Assembly: GCA_028275425.1 (NCBI GenBank)
Contig: JAPWUT010000009.1
Location: 1-20,008 of the forward strand
Direction: 5' to 3'
DNA length: 20,008 nt
Origin: Anaerolineae bacterium
GTDB taxonomy: Bacteria > Chloroflexota > Anaerolineae > SpSt-600
Shown here piece after piece: positions 7,208 to 13,904 of the stretch. The notes under the pieces were generated by a model. It saw only the letters and a program-made list of their open reading frames with translations. It did not search any database and had not been told where the DNA came from. Position 1 is the stretch's first letter. The number at the start of each line of letters is the position of its first letter. The translations under genes were made by a program, and so were the position numbers.

Positions 7208-8530
7208 TCAGCGACCCCACCAGTCCAAAACGTGCTCGCTGACGAAATCGTAGCGGAGCTCCAGCGAACCGAGGATTTCAGGTAGAAGGGGCTTCTGCTC
7301 AGTGCCGTCCGCTTTCATCACGTAGATTTCCCACTTCCCCCGGCGGTCGGTCAGAAAGGCGATGAATTGGCCATCAGGGGACCAAGCTGGGGCTACGCTG
7401 TTATAGGGCTTTTCCAAAAGGCCGGGGGCAGTAAGCCTTGCCCTCCCGCTGCCATCGGCGTTCACCACATAGATTTCCCAGTGGTCGTGCTGGCGATGCA
7501 TGAAGGCTAACCTTGTGCCATCGGGTGACCAGACCGGGTAGGTATCGCCGGGGTCATCGGTGAGCTTAAAGGTTTTAGAGCCATCGGCAGAGATGAGGTT
7601 AAGCCCCCTATCACCATCGTAGGCGATGAATTGGCCATCAGGAGACCACGAAGGGGAGAAGCTATGCTCATCGCACGGAAGCTCGTAAAACACTTTAGTA
7701 TCCGGTTCCACAATCCCAAGCTTCCAGAAGTAATCTGGGGGAATCGTGAAACACCGGTTCCAGAAGCAGCGAGTTTCTTCAGGCTTCCCGCCATGCTGGC
7801 GGGTAAAGATTATCTTCTTGCCATCGGGAGACCAATCGGGGGATTTGGCCTGAGGGTGGATGAAGACAGGCCATTCTTGGAGGTTTTCCAAGTCCAAAAC
7901 CCATATCCCTTTGTATTCACCTTCCCACCGGGCAAAAGCGATGCGCTTACCATCGGGGGAGAAAGCTGGGTCCATCCCTGTGGTCACCTTCTTCAAAGAG
8001 AGGTTGGCCATATCCAAGACGTAAATTTCGCCCCCGCTTGATAGCTGGAAGACCAATTTCCCGCTGAAAGCAGGGGCCGGCGTGGGAGTAGGAGTTGGGG
8101 AAGGGGGAAGCGGGGGAGCTTCAGTGATAGGGACGGAGTCCAGTGGGCCGGGGAAATCCAAGTAGTAAGCGGCAGCCCAGCCCTCCATCCCATCCTCAGT
8201 GACCACTTTTAGCCAGAAACCCTTCTCATCCCTGCCTATTACTTTAACTTTCTGGTTGTATTCCAGCCCTGCCAGGATTGGATACAAAGTATCGGGGCCG
8301 GAGCGGAGGGCTAAGCTTTTCACTTTCACCACCGCTATCGGTTCAGGGGTTGGGGTAAAGGTAGGGGTAGGGGAGGGGGTTAAAGTCGGCGTTGGGGATG
8401 GAGTAGGTGAAGGGGTAAGGCGAGGAGTATGGACTATTGGGGTTGGGGCGGAAGTAGGTATAGGGGTAGGGGTTGGGGTGCATCCGCAAAGCAGCACCGA
8501 CAAGAAAAGGGCAACCATAAGCTTTTTCAT
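7208..8530 (-). CDS. Lipoprotein with SH3b domain and TolB/PD40 beta-propeller
   Basis: A 440-aa exported protein. Residues 1-17 form a lipoprotein signal peptide (MKK, hydrophobic core, lipobox LCGC with C17). Then comes a Thr-Pro-Ser-rich linker (18-64), an SH3 type 3 domain (about 66-125: VKVKSLALRSGP ... GWAAAYYL), a second Pro/Thr linker (138-154), and a propeller with five SPDG motifs at 191, 234, 296, 335 and 384. SH3b domains often bind peptidoglycan, and PD40 propellers are protein- or ligand-binding platforms, so a cell-envelope scaffold or sensor is a fair inference. An insertion at about 245-290 between blades 2 and 3 carries C255, C260 and C286. The Thr-Pro linker is encoded by imperfect short G/C repeats. 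It is monocistronic, with its own promoter at 8634-8662. Confidence 0.88.
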   Translation of the reverse strand: MKKLMVALFLSVLLCGCTPTPTPIPTSAPTPIVHTPRLTPSPTPSPTPTLTPSPTPTFTPTPEPIAVVKVKSLALRSGPDTLYPILAGLEYNQKVKVIGRDEKGFWLKVVTEDGMEGWAAAYYLDFPGPLDSVPITEAPPLPPSPTPTPTPAPAFSGKLVFQLSSGGEIYVLDMANLSLKKVTTGMDPAFSPDGKRIAFARWEGEYKGIWVLDLENLQEWPVFIHPQAKSPDWSPDGKKIIFTRQHGGKPEETRCFWNRCFTIPPDYFWKLGIVEPDTKVFYELPCDEHSFSPSWSPDGQFIAYDGDRGLNLISADGSKTFKLTDDPGDTYPVWSPDGTRLAFMHRQHDHWEIYVVNADGSGRARLTAPGLLEKPYNSVAPAWSPDGQFIAFLTDRRGKWEIYVMKADGTEQKPLLPEILGSLELRYDFVSEHVLDWWGR

Positions 8531-8573
8531 GCAAACCCTCCTTGCCAGTTCTCCTTTTATCCTAACTCCGAAA

Positions 8574-8592
8574 CGTTAAGAAATGGTTAACG
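8574..8592. promoter_or_regulatory. Inverted repeat in the lipoprotein gene leader
   Basis: CGTTAA (8574-8579) and TTAACG (8587-8592) form a 6-bp dyad with a 7-nt spacer, 44 bp upstream of the lipoprotein start codon and downstream of the predicted transcription start. It could be an operator or a weak leader hairpin; no regulator is identified. Confidence 0.4.
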
Positions 8593-8633
8593 CTTTTCCC
8601 CGAGCCGGAATTCGTTCTCTTAACCTCAGGCCA

Positions 8634-8662
8634 ATAATACCTCAGCATGCGGGAATATCCAA
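8634..8662 (-). promoter_or_regulatory. Likely promoter of the lipoprotein gene
   Basis: On the minus strand TTGGAT (8662-8657) and TATTAT (8639-8634) are 17 nt apart. A direct repeat CCTCAG (plus strand, 8624-8629 and 8640-8645) flanks the -10 box and could be a regulator site. The predicted leader is about 95 nt and holds the 8574-8592 dyad. Confidence 0.55.
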
Positions 8663-8710
8663 ATCCCTGCCTCTCTTGGGGGGTGTGTCCTCCGACTTAG
8701 CCCCATGGCT

Positions 8711-8731
8711 CCCTTCCCTCGCAGGGAAGGG
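8711..8731. repeat. Perfect 9-bp hairpin between repeat cluster 2 and the promoter
   Basis: CCCTTCCCT (8711-8719), loop CGC, AGGGAAGGG (8723-8731). A near copy with an 11-bp stem and CAC loop lies at 19504-19529 in the same relative position, so it belongs to the dispersed repeat family. No T-tract follows on either side, so it is not a typical terminator. Confidence 0.7.
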
Positions 8732-8746
8732 GGTATCTCGCTAAGA

Positions 8747-8980
8747 GTGGGGCCCAAACCGCTGGCAAACCCTAAGCCCACGAGGGCGGGCCAAGGGGGG
8801 GCCAGGGGGCCGCAGGACCATGGCGGGGGTCTGGGGGTGGTCCCCCCACAAATTCAAAAGAGGGAACGAGTTGCCACATTAGCAACCCGGCCACGCGTGG
8901 GGCCCAAAACGCTGGTGAACCCTCAGCCAACGGGGGTGGGCAAAAGGGAGGTCCAGGGGGGAGAATGCTCGCCCCCTCGC
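8747..8980 (-). repeat. GC-rich ~150-bp repeat units, inverted relative to cluster 1 (cluster 2)
   Basis: One complete 150-bp unit (8782-8931) plus a partial unit on each side (8747-8781 and 8932-8980), reading on the minus strand. The block gccacattagcaacccggcc followed by ggcccaaaacgctgg is nearly identical to the reverse complement of the cluster 1 units. It occupies the space between the porB terminator and the lipoprotein promoter. No gene is credible here; open frames reflect the lack of A/T-rich stop codons. Confidence 0.82.
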
Positions 8981-8989
8981 AATAACATG

Positions 8990-9034
8990 AAAAAAAAGCC
9001 CCCTGCCGTCGGTCCGGAGCCTCAGGCAGGGGAC
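8990..9034 (-). terminator. Intrinsic terminator of the por operon
   Basis: On the minus strand, just after the porB stop, the arms CCCCTGCC and GGCAGGGG (plus strand 9000-9007 and 9025-9032) form an 8-bp GC-rich stem around a 17-nt loop, followed by a run of eight T (8997-8990). It lies 8 bp past the porB stop codon. Confidence 0.88.
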
Positions 9035-9041
9035 TTAATTC

Positions 9042-9986
9042 TTACTGCTTTTCCCCACAGCGTTCCAGGAGCTTCTCCCATTCCTGGTCTACTTTGGCCT
9101 GAATCTCGTCAATGAGGTGGCGGAATTTGGGCTGGAATAGGTGGCGGAACCGACCCTGAGCCTTTAGCCACTCCTCTACCGGCTTCTTCTCCCTGGGCTT
9201 GTAGTTAAGCTTCCAAACCCCATTTTCAACTTCAAACAGCGGCCAATAGCAAGTCTCCACAGCCAGCCTGGAAACTTCAATCGTGGTAGCAGTATCGTGG
9301 CGCCAGCCCCGGTTACAGTCGGAAAAGATGTTTATGAAGGCAGGGCCATCGGCAGCAACGGCCTTGCGCACCTTAATCATCAGGTCCCGCCAGTGGCTTG
9401 GGGAGGCTTGAGCGACATAGGGTATGTTGTGGGCGGCCATTATCTCCGTTATAGGCTTGCGCCATTGGATCTTACCGGGGATTACCTCCCCGGCCGGAGA
9501 AGTCGTAGTATGGGCACCAAGCGGAGTAGCACTGGACCTCTGGATTCCCGTGTTCATGTAAGCCTCGTTGTTGAGGCAGATGTAGACGATGCGGTGTCCT
9601 CTCTCAAAGGCCCCCGAAATCCACTGCAGGCCGATATCGTAAGTGGCACCGTCACCACCAAAGACCAAAAACTTGACGTTGCGGTCTTGAATCTTGCCCT
9701 TGCGGACCAAAGCTTTGTAAGCGGCTTCTACCCCGGCCGCAGTGGTGGCTGCGTTTTCAAAGGCATTGTGTATCCAGGGGACCCGCCAAGCCGTATTCGG
9801 GTACATGGAAGTGGCAATTTCCAAGCAGCCGGTGGCAGTAGCCACAACTACCGGCTCATCAATTGCGCTCAAAACCTGCCGCACGATTATCCCCTCGGCG
9901 CAACCGGCGCATAGCCTGTGGCCAGGGGCAAATTTCTCCGGCTTGCTCGCCAACTCCTTGAGGTTTATCTTGGTTTCCACCGTCAT
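9042..9986 (-). CDS. porB: Pyruvate (2-oxoacid):ferredoxin oxidoreductase, beta subunit
   Basis: A 314-aa TPP-binding subunit. The cluster ligands C26 and C29 (CAGC), C54 (TGCLE) and C224 (SDCNRGW) match the four cysteines holding the catalytic [4Fe-4S] in PorB. The TPP/Mg2+ motif is GGDGATYDIG (110-119) followed by NNEAYMNTGIQRS (139-151). Together with the alpha, gamma and delta subunits it decarboxylates pyruvate with CoA to acetyl-CoA and CO2, reducing ferredoxin. The ATG has an AAGGAGGGG about 6 nt upstream and follows porA after 18 nt. The gene ends just before a strong terminator. The related 2-oxoisovalerate oxidoreductase (VOR) is an alternative that sequence reading alone does not fully exclude. 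Confidence 0.93.
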   Translation of the reverse strand: MTVETKINLKELASKPEKFAPGHRLCAGCAEGIIVRQVLSAIDEPVVVATATGCLEIATSMYPNTAWRVPWIHNAFENAATTAAGVEAAYKALVRKGKIQDRNVKFLVFGGDGATYDIGLQWISGAFERGHRIVYICLNNEAYMNTGIQRSSATPLGAHTTTSPAGEVIPGKIQWRKPITEIMAAHNIPYVAQASPSHWRDLMIKVRKAVAADGPAFINIFSDCNRGWRHDTATTIEVSRLAVETCYWPLFEVENGVWKLNYKPREKKPVEEWLKAQGRFRHLFQPKFRHLIDEIQAKVDQEWEKLLERCGEKQ

Positions 9987-10004
9987 CTCAACCCCTCCTT
10001 CGCT

Positions 10005-11204
10005 TTATTCCCTAAGGCCCAAATAGCCTACCCTGTAAGGGACTTTCCCAGTCTCGGCGATGCGAAGTAGTTCCTTAACCATGCCCTCAATCTGCTCCGG
10101 CAGTATATCCCGGCCACCCAGGCCGAAGATGTAATCAACAATCTGAGGGCCTTTCCCGTTGCCGTAAGTGTAGAAGGAAGCGCACAGGTCCAGGAAAAGC
10201 GGCCCACACCCCTCAATTGAGCCGAAAGCTATGGAGCGGTCCATAACCCCTATGACCTTTACATGCTTCAAGGCTTCCACCAGCTCTTTCCCGGGGAAAG
10301 GCCTGTAAAGCCTGGGCTTAAGGAGGCCGACTTTGATTCCCTCCTGGCGAAGCTTGCGGACCACTACTCTTGCCGTTCCGGCCGTAGAGGCCAGAACCAC
10401 AATCGCCACCTCGGCATCGTCCAACTCGTAGGCCGAGAACAAGTCATAGTAGCGGCCGGAAAGCTCCCCATACTCTTTGCCTATCTCCCTAACCACCTGG
10501 GGAACCTTGGAAAGGGCCTCGGTCTGCTGGCGCTTGAACTCAAAGTAGTAATCGTAGAAAGCCCAGGCTCCGAAAGTCTTGGGTTGGTCTATGTCCAGAA
10601 GGGAGTAGAGGGCCTTGTATTCCCCCACAAATTCTTTAACCGCTTTATCCTCCAAAACCTCAACCCTTTCCACCCCATGCCCGGTTATGAACCCATCCTG
10701 CATGGACATAACCGGAAGGAGGATATCCGGGTGCTCGGCGATGCGGATAGCCTGGATGGTGTTATCGTAGGCCTCTTGGGGGTTCTCGGCGAAGATTTGA
10801 ATCCAGCCGGCATCCCTTGCCCCCATGGAATCGGAGTGGTCGCAGTGGATGTTGAGGGGAGCGGAGAGGGCTCTGTTGACCACGCTCATAACAATTGGGA
10901 GGCGCAGAGAGGCAGCGATGTAGAGGGTCTCCCACATTAGGGCCAGACCATTGGCCGCAGTAGCCGTCATCACCCTCGCCCCAGCTGCCGAAGCACCAAT
11001 GCAAGCGCTCATGGCGGCATGCTCCGATTCCACAGGGATGAACTCCGTATTCACAAGGCCATCGGCTACAAACTGGGAGAAAGTCTGCACTATCTCGGTC
11101 TGGGGGGTGATTGGGTAAGCCGCTACAACATCGGGCTCTATTTGGCGCATGGCTTCGGCTACAGCCTTGGCCCCGTCAAGAGCTTTGACGATTTGCTTCG
11201 CCAT
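10005..11204 (-). CDS. porA: Pyruvate (2-oxoacid):ferredoxin oxidoreductase, alpha subunit
   Basis: A 399-aa protein of normal PorA length. It shows the N-terminal pyrimidine-binding domain with AAYPITPQTEIVQ (28-40), the VESEHAAMSACIGASAAGAR segment (58-77) and SMGARDAGWIQ (126-136), followed by the transketolase C-terminal-like domain (about 255-370) with VVLASTAGTAR. These contribute to TPP binding and the alpha-beta interface where pyruvate is cleaved. It starts 1 nt after the porD stop with a GGAGGAGGTG ribosome site, and porB follows. The order gamma-delta-alpha-beta is the same as in the classical four-subunit enzymes of Thermotoga and hyperthermophilic archaea. Confidence 0.95.
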   Translation of the reverse strand: MAKQIVKALDGAKAVAEAMRQIEPDVVAAYPITPQTEIVQTFSQFVADGLVNTEFIPVESEHAAMSACIGASAAGARVMTATAANGLALMWETLYIAASLRLPIVMSVVNRALSAPLNIHCDHSDSMGARDAGWIQIFAENPQEAYDNTIQAIRIAEHPDILLPVMSMQDGFITGHGVERVEVLEDKAVKEFVGEYKALYSLLDIDQPKTFGAWAFYDYYFEFKRQQTEALSKVPQVVREIGKEYGELSGRYYDLFSAYELDDAEVAIVVLASTAGTARVVVRKLRQEGIKVGLLKPRLYRPFPGKELVEALKHVKVIGVMDRSIAFGSIEGCGPLFLDLCASFYTYGNGKGPQIVDYIFGLGGRDILPEQIEGMVKELLRIAETGKVPYRVGYLGLRE

Positions 11205-11205
11205 C

Positions 11206-11523
11206 TCACACCTCCTCCACCATCTGGATGACCTTGCCCGGCTTTCCGGTCACGGCATGGGCTTCTACCTTGACAGGGCACTCGTGGGCGCATATCCCAC
11301 AGCCCTTGCAGTGGTCGTAATCAAACCCCTGCACTTTGCCGTCCTTCACAATTACGGCTGAATCGGGGCAGTAAACCCAGCATATCATGCAGTGGGTGCA
11401 CTTTTCCTCATCTCTAACCGGGCGCCTGCTGCGCCAAGTCCCAGTGATATACTCGGCAGAACTTCCCGGTTCAAGGACTACTGCCCCCAGGGGTAACTCC
11501 TTCCATCCTTTAAGCTCGGCCAT
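11206..11523 (-). CDS. porD: Pyruvate (2-oxoacid):ferredoxin oxidoreductase, delta subunit (2x[4Fe-4S])
   Basis: A 105-aa ferredoxin-type subunit. Two complete [4Fe-4S] motifs are visible: C42-x2-C45-x2-C48-x3-C52-P and C72-x2-C75-x2-C78-x3-C82-P. The N-terminal ~40 residues (LPLGAVVLEPGSSAEYITGTWRS) match the PorD-type extension that contacts the other subunits. It passes electrons from the TPP-proximal cluster to external ferredoxin. It is placed between porC and porA with 1-nt gaps on either side, so translation is likely coupled. AAAGGAGGGG lies ahead of the ATG. Confidence 0.95.
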   Translation of the reverse strand: MAELKGWKELPLGAVVLEPGSSAEYITGTWRSRRPVRDEEKCTHCMICWVYCPDSAVIVKDGKVQGFDYDHCKGCGICAHECPVKVEAHAVTGKPGKVIQMVEEV

Positions 11524-11524
11524 C

Positions 11525-12103
11525 TTACCCCTCCTTTACGGTTTCATAGGCTTCTTTTATGGCTTTGACGTTGGCCTGAATTATGTCTTCGCTGACCTTC
11601 GTGCCAAGCCTCTCTTCGGTCAAGCGGATTACGCTTTCCAGGGAGACAAGTCCGGTGGCCTTGACTAAGGCCCCAAGCATCGGGGTATTGGGGATGTTCC
11701 GGCCAAAATACTTCATGGCGATTTGGGAAGCATCTACTGTGAACACTCTTACGTTCTTCCCCTCAAGGCCCAACTTTTCCCTGGCCTCTTGAGGGGAAAG
11801 GGATGTGTTCAGGACTATTGTGCCGCCATCTTTCAGCCCCTCAGCCACGTTCACAAGGCCGATGAGGGTAGGGTCTACGACGACTACGATGTCTGGGGAG
11901 GTAATTTGGGAATGGATTTCAATCGGGGAATCGCTTATGCGGGTGTAGGCTTTTATAGGTGCCCCCATCCTTTCGGGGCCGTAATCGGGGAAGGCCTGGA
12001 AGTACTTTCCTTCTTCCATGGCTGCTTCGGCCAGGATTTCCCCGGCGGTAACCACCCCTTGCCCTCCCCTTCCATGCCATCGGATTTCCACCATCCCTTT
12101 CAT
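11525..12103 (-). CDS. porC: Pyruvate (2-oxoacid):ferredoxin oxidoreductase, gamma subunit
   Basis: A 192-aa first gene of the por operon. The family signature RWHGRGGQGVVTAGEILAEA (8-27) is complete, followed by FPDYGPERMGAPIKAYTRIS and the PDIVVVVDPTLI strand typical of the gamma subunit, which binds CoA in the related enzyme structures. ATG at 12103 has GGAGGTGAG just upstream; a second ATG three codons in (12094) is a less likely start. Transcription is expected from the consensus promoter at 12206-12234, through a ~95-nt leader that includes a terminator-like hairpin at 12119-12150. Confidence 0.94.
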   Translation of the reverse strand: MKGMVEIRWHGRGGQGVVTAGEILAEAAMEEGKYFQAFPDYGPERMGAPIKAYTRISDSPIEIHSQITSPDIVVVVDPTLIGLVNVAEGLKDGGTIVLNTSLSPQEAREKLGLEGKNVRVFTVDASQIAMKYFGRNIPNTPMLGALVKATGLVSLESVIRLTEERLGTKVSEDIIQANVKAIKEAYETVKEG

Positions 12104-12118
12104 CTCTCACCTCCGGGG

Positions 12119-12150
12119 CAAAAATAAAAGGGGGATAAGGGTTAACCCCC
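12119..12150 (-). terminator. Terminator-like hairpin with U-tract in the por leader (candidate attenuator)
   Basis: On the minus strand GGGGG (12150-12146), an 11-nt loop and CCCCC (12134-12130) precede TTTTATTTTT. It lies after the dksA-like gene at 12231 and also downstream of the por promoter, so it could end the upstream transcript, attenuate por, or both. The loop side contains the palindrome GGGTTAACCC, offering an alternative fold. A 5-bp stem is weak for a full terminator. Confidence 0.5.
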
Positions 12151-12205
12151 AAAGTCGCCCTTTTTGGCGCTTCCTTCCCAAATCCTTCGGCCATAGTTTG
12201 TGCTA

Positions 12206-12234
12206 ATTGTAACAAAATGCGATGGTTTTGTCAA
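12206..12234 (-). promoter_or_regulatory. Consensus extended -10 promoter of the por operon
   Basis: Minus strand TTGACA (12234-12229), 17-nt spacer and TACAAT (12211-12206), preceded by a TGn extended -10 element. The -35 box overlaps the last codons of the upstream TraR/DksA-type gene. Expected start near 12199. Confidence 0.9.
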
Positions 12235-12605
12235 AGGGGTTCCCTTTCCGTCCTTCGGCGCTTGAGCAGCCTCTCCACCTCTTCTTGGCACTTAAGGCAG
12301 AGCGTAGCATCGGGCCTGGCCTCAAGCCGAGCCGGGTCTATCTCGGAACCACAGCGCTCGCATATCCCGTAAGTCCCTTTTTCTATAGCTTTAAGTGCCC
12401 TTTCAATGGAAGTGCGCCGGAATTCCAGGCTTTCTATTAGGGCTACAATCTTATCTCGCTCGTAAAGGTCGGGGGAAAGACCGTTTATATCCAACTCAAA
12501 CTCGCTCTTCAGGTTCTCCCGGAGTTTCTCCAGCTCCTGCTCAATTTGCAATTTCTCTTGCATGAGGCGGGCTTTCTCCCTTTCCAGATTGATTTTACCT
12601 TCCAT
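12231..12605 (-). CDS. TraR/DksA-family C4 zinc-finger protein (copy 2)
   Basis: A 124-aa protein with the same layout as the copy at 804-1136: an N-terminal, highly charged coiled-coil stretch (1-75), then a four-cysteine zinc finger with C82 and C85 (CERC) and C103 and C106 (CLKC) in the KGTYGICERCGSEID context. Such proteins can bind RNA polymerase through the secondary channel; this role is inferred. The basic tail (LLKRRRTE) is longer than in copy 1. ATG has AAGGAGGG about 5 nt ahead. Its own promoter (12652-12680) separates it from the radical SAM operon, and the por promoter overlaps its 3' end, so it sits as a single-gene unit between two operons. Confidence 0.88.
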   Translation of the reverse strand: MEGKINLEREKARLMQEKLQIEQELEKLRENLKSEFELDINGLSPDLYERDKIVALIESLEFRRTSIERALKAIEKGTYGICERCGSEIDPARLEARPDATLCLKCQEEVERLLKRRRTEREPL

Positions 12606-12651
12606 CTATCCCTCCTTCTGGCGGAGGCTTGACCCCCTAAATTGGTAAACT

Positions 12652-12680
12652 AATATAGCACTTTGGCACTCAGAGGTCAA
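12652..12680 (-). promoter_or_regulatory. Promoter of the second TraR/DksA-type gene
   Basis: Minus strand TTGACC (12680-12675), 17-nt spacer and TATATT (12657-12652). The -35 box is formed by the last codons (Leu-Asp-Leu) of the radical SAM gene. Confidence 0.75.
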
Positions 12681-13536
12681 GTGCGCAGCATTCGGAGGTT
12701 CTTTCAAGGCTTAAGCCAAGCTCAATTGCCTTTTGGATGCCTTCTTTAGAGGGGTTAACTATGCGGTTAATTCCGGCCATGATGGCTAAGGGGTCAAGCT
12801 TTCTCCTGTAATCCCCGCGAGGGCGCATGCATCCCAGAGCTATAGGGGTTCTGGGGAAAAGGAGGCGGGCTTCGGCCAAAATGGAGGCTACTTCCTCAAC
12901 TGGCGGCGGCGGCCGAAGGGCATACTCAGTGCCAGGGGTAGGGATGAAGACGATGAAGATTAGGCCTTCAGCCCCTTCTTCGGCCAATATCTCCAAAGCC
13001 TTTCGTTCATGGCTTATCCTGCCGCCATCAAGCCCTATGGTTATGTGGGGGATTACCCGGAAATGCTTCCGCAGCATGCGGTAGGTTTCCACGTAGTCCC
13101 GAACGGTTTTTTTCAGTTTGTAAACCCTTTCAATCACCCCATCATCGCCCACGAAGTCAAAGGAGATTACATGGACGAAGGGGGCTATGGCTAAAGCTTC
13201 ATCTTCGCTTATGAGCCCCACATGCCAGTTCAGCCGGCGGCCGGGAGCGATAGCCTTTATCCCTCCGAGCTTGGCTAAAATTGGGACCTTCCCGTTGTGG
13301 TCGCACCCGCCGGATATGAGGAGGCTTGTGGCCGAATCCAGGTAGCGGTGGGCTTCTTCAACGGTTTTCATGGAGGCAAGGTAATGGCCACCACAATGGG
13401 CACAATTCAGGGCGCAATATTTCCCAGTAACGCTTATGGGTAAAGTTTGGGAGGGGTAATCCACAAAGAGCTTGGGAGGGAAGTGAGCCTGCCTTGTTTC
13501 CCAGGCCTTCTGGAGGAGCTCAAGGCTCCCTTTCAA
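12670..13536 (-). CDS. Radical SAM protein of unknown substrate (BioB-like fold suspected)
   Basis: A 288-aa protein with the radical SAM cluster motif C41-x3-C45-x2-C48 (KYCALNCAHCGGHYL). SISGGC-type residues LLISGGCDHNG (72-82) probably serve as the SAM-binding glycine strand. Later strands (HVISFDFVG, HITIGLDGG, FIVFIPTPGTEY) and a C-terminal CMRPRG ... INRIVNPS region resemble the BioB/BATS type of barrel. It ends in a conserved-looking pair C283-C284 (SECCALDL), which could hold a second cluster or product. Start: TTG at 13536 with GGAGGA about 8 nt upstream; it overlaps the upstream stop as TTGA. It is the last gene of a five-gene operon. It is not the PflA-like AmrS usually paired with AMMECR1 as far as the motif context shows. 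Substrate not identified. Confidence 0.85.
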   Translation of the reverse strand: MKGSLELLQKAWETRQAHFPPKLFVDYPSQTLPISVTGKYCALNCAHCGGHYLASMKTVEEAHRYLDSATSLLISGGCDHNGKVPILAKLGGIKAIAPGRRLNWHVGLISEDEALAIAPFVHVISFDFVGDDGVIERVYKLKKTVRDYVETYRMLRKHFRVIPHITIGLDGGRISHERKALEILAEEGAEGLIFIVFIPTPGTEYALRPPPPVEEVASILAEARLLFPRTPIALGCMRPRGDYRRKLDPLAIMAGINRIVNPSKEGIQKAIELGLSLERTSECCALDL

Positions 13537-13895
13537 ATTTCGTCCTCCACCGGTATTTCCAGGTCCCCAACCTCCTTCGTGCTCACTTTAACGGTGATTT
13601 TGTGGTGGCCCGGTTCAAGCTTCAAGCCCTTAACTGCCACCGTTACCTCTCGGTTAATCTCCAGTAGGAAGGGGGTTTTGGAACCCACCCCTGCTGCTGG
13701 CCTCTCACCAGAAGCCGTTATGAGGCAAACGCTCTCCAACGCGCAAGGATTCCCATCCACAACGAGGGCTTTAAAGGCTACGATGGTTCCTGGGGCAAGG
13801 GTGTTCTTCAGCTTGAAAGCAAAGCCTTCCTCGGTGTTGGAGAGGCTTCCTTTAACGTAGAGCTTCTTCAAGAGGGTAGGAGGAATGTAGGGCAT
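13533..13895 (-). CDS. Conserved-looking hypothetical protein, 120 aa, coupled to the radical SAM gene
   Basis: No family recognised. The protein begins MPYIPPTLLKKLYVKGSL, followed by alternating short hydrophobic strands (GFAFKLKNTLAPGTIVAFKALVVDG, VSKTP-like turn, FLLEINREVTVAVKGLKLEPGHHKITVKVST) that suggest an all-beta, immunoglobulin-like sandwich, and an acidic tail (VEDEI). There is no signal peptide or membrane segment, so it is probably cytoplasmic. Two cysteines, C51 and C57, occur as CALESVC. The ATG has GAGGGGG about 5 nt upstream. It follows the AMMECR1 gene by 9 nt and its stop overlaps the TTG start of the radical SAM gene, so the two products should be made in step; a partner or substrate-carrier role is possible but unproven. 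Confidence 0.75.
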   Translation of the reverse strand: MPYIPPTLLKKLYVKGSLSNTEEGFAFKLKNTLAPGTIVAFKALVVDGNPCALESVCLITASGERPAAGVGSKTPFLLEINREVTVAVKGLKLEPGHHKITVKVSTKEVGDLEIPVEDEI

Positions 13896-13904
13896 TTTTC
13901 CCCC

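Noticed and set aside
8705..9115. Plus-strand frame over repeat cluster 2 and the porB terminator
   Set aside because: It runs through repeat units, an intrinsic terminator and the end of porB in antisense; no recognisable protein.
12104..12205. Known riboswitch class in the por leader
   Set aside because: A terminator-like hairpin is visible but no conserved aptamer core that I can recognise.
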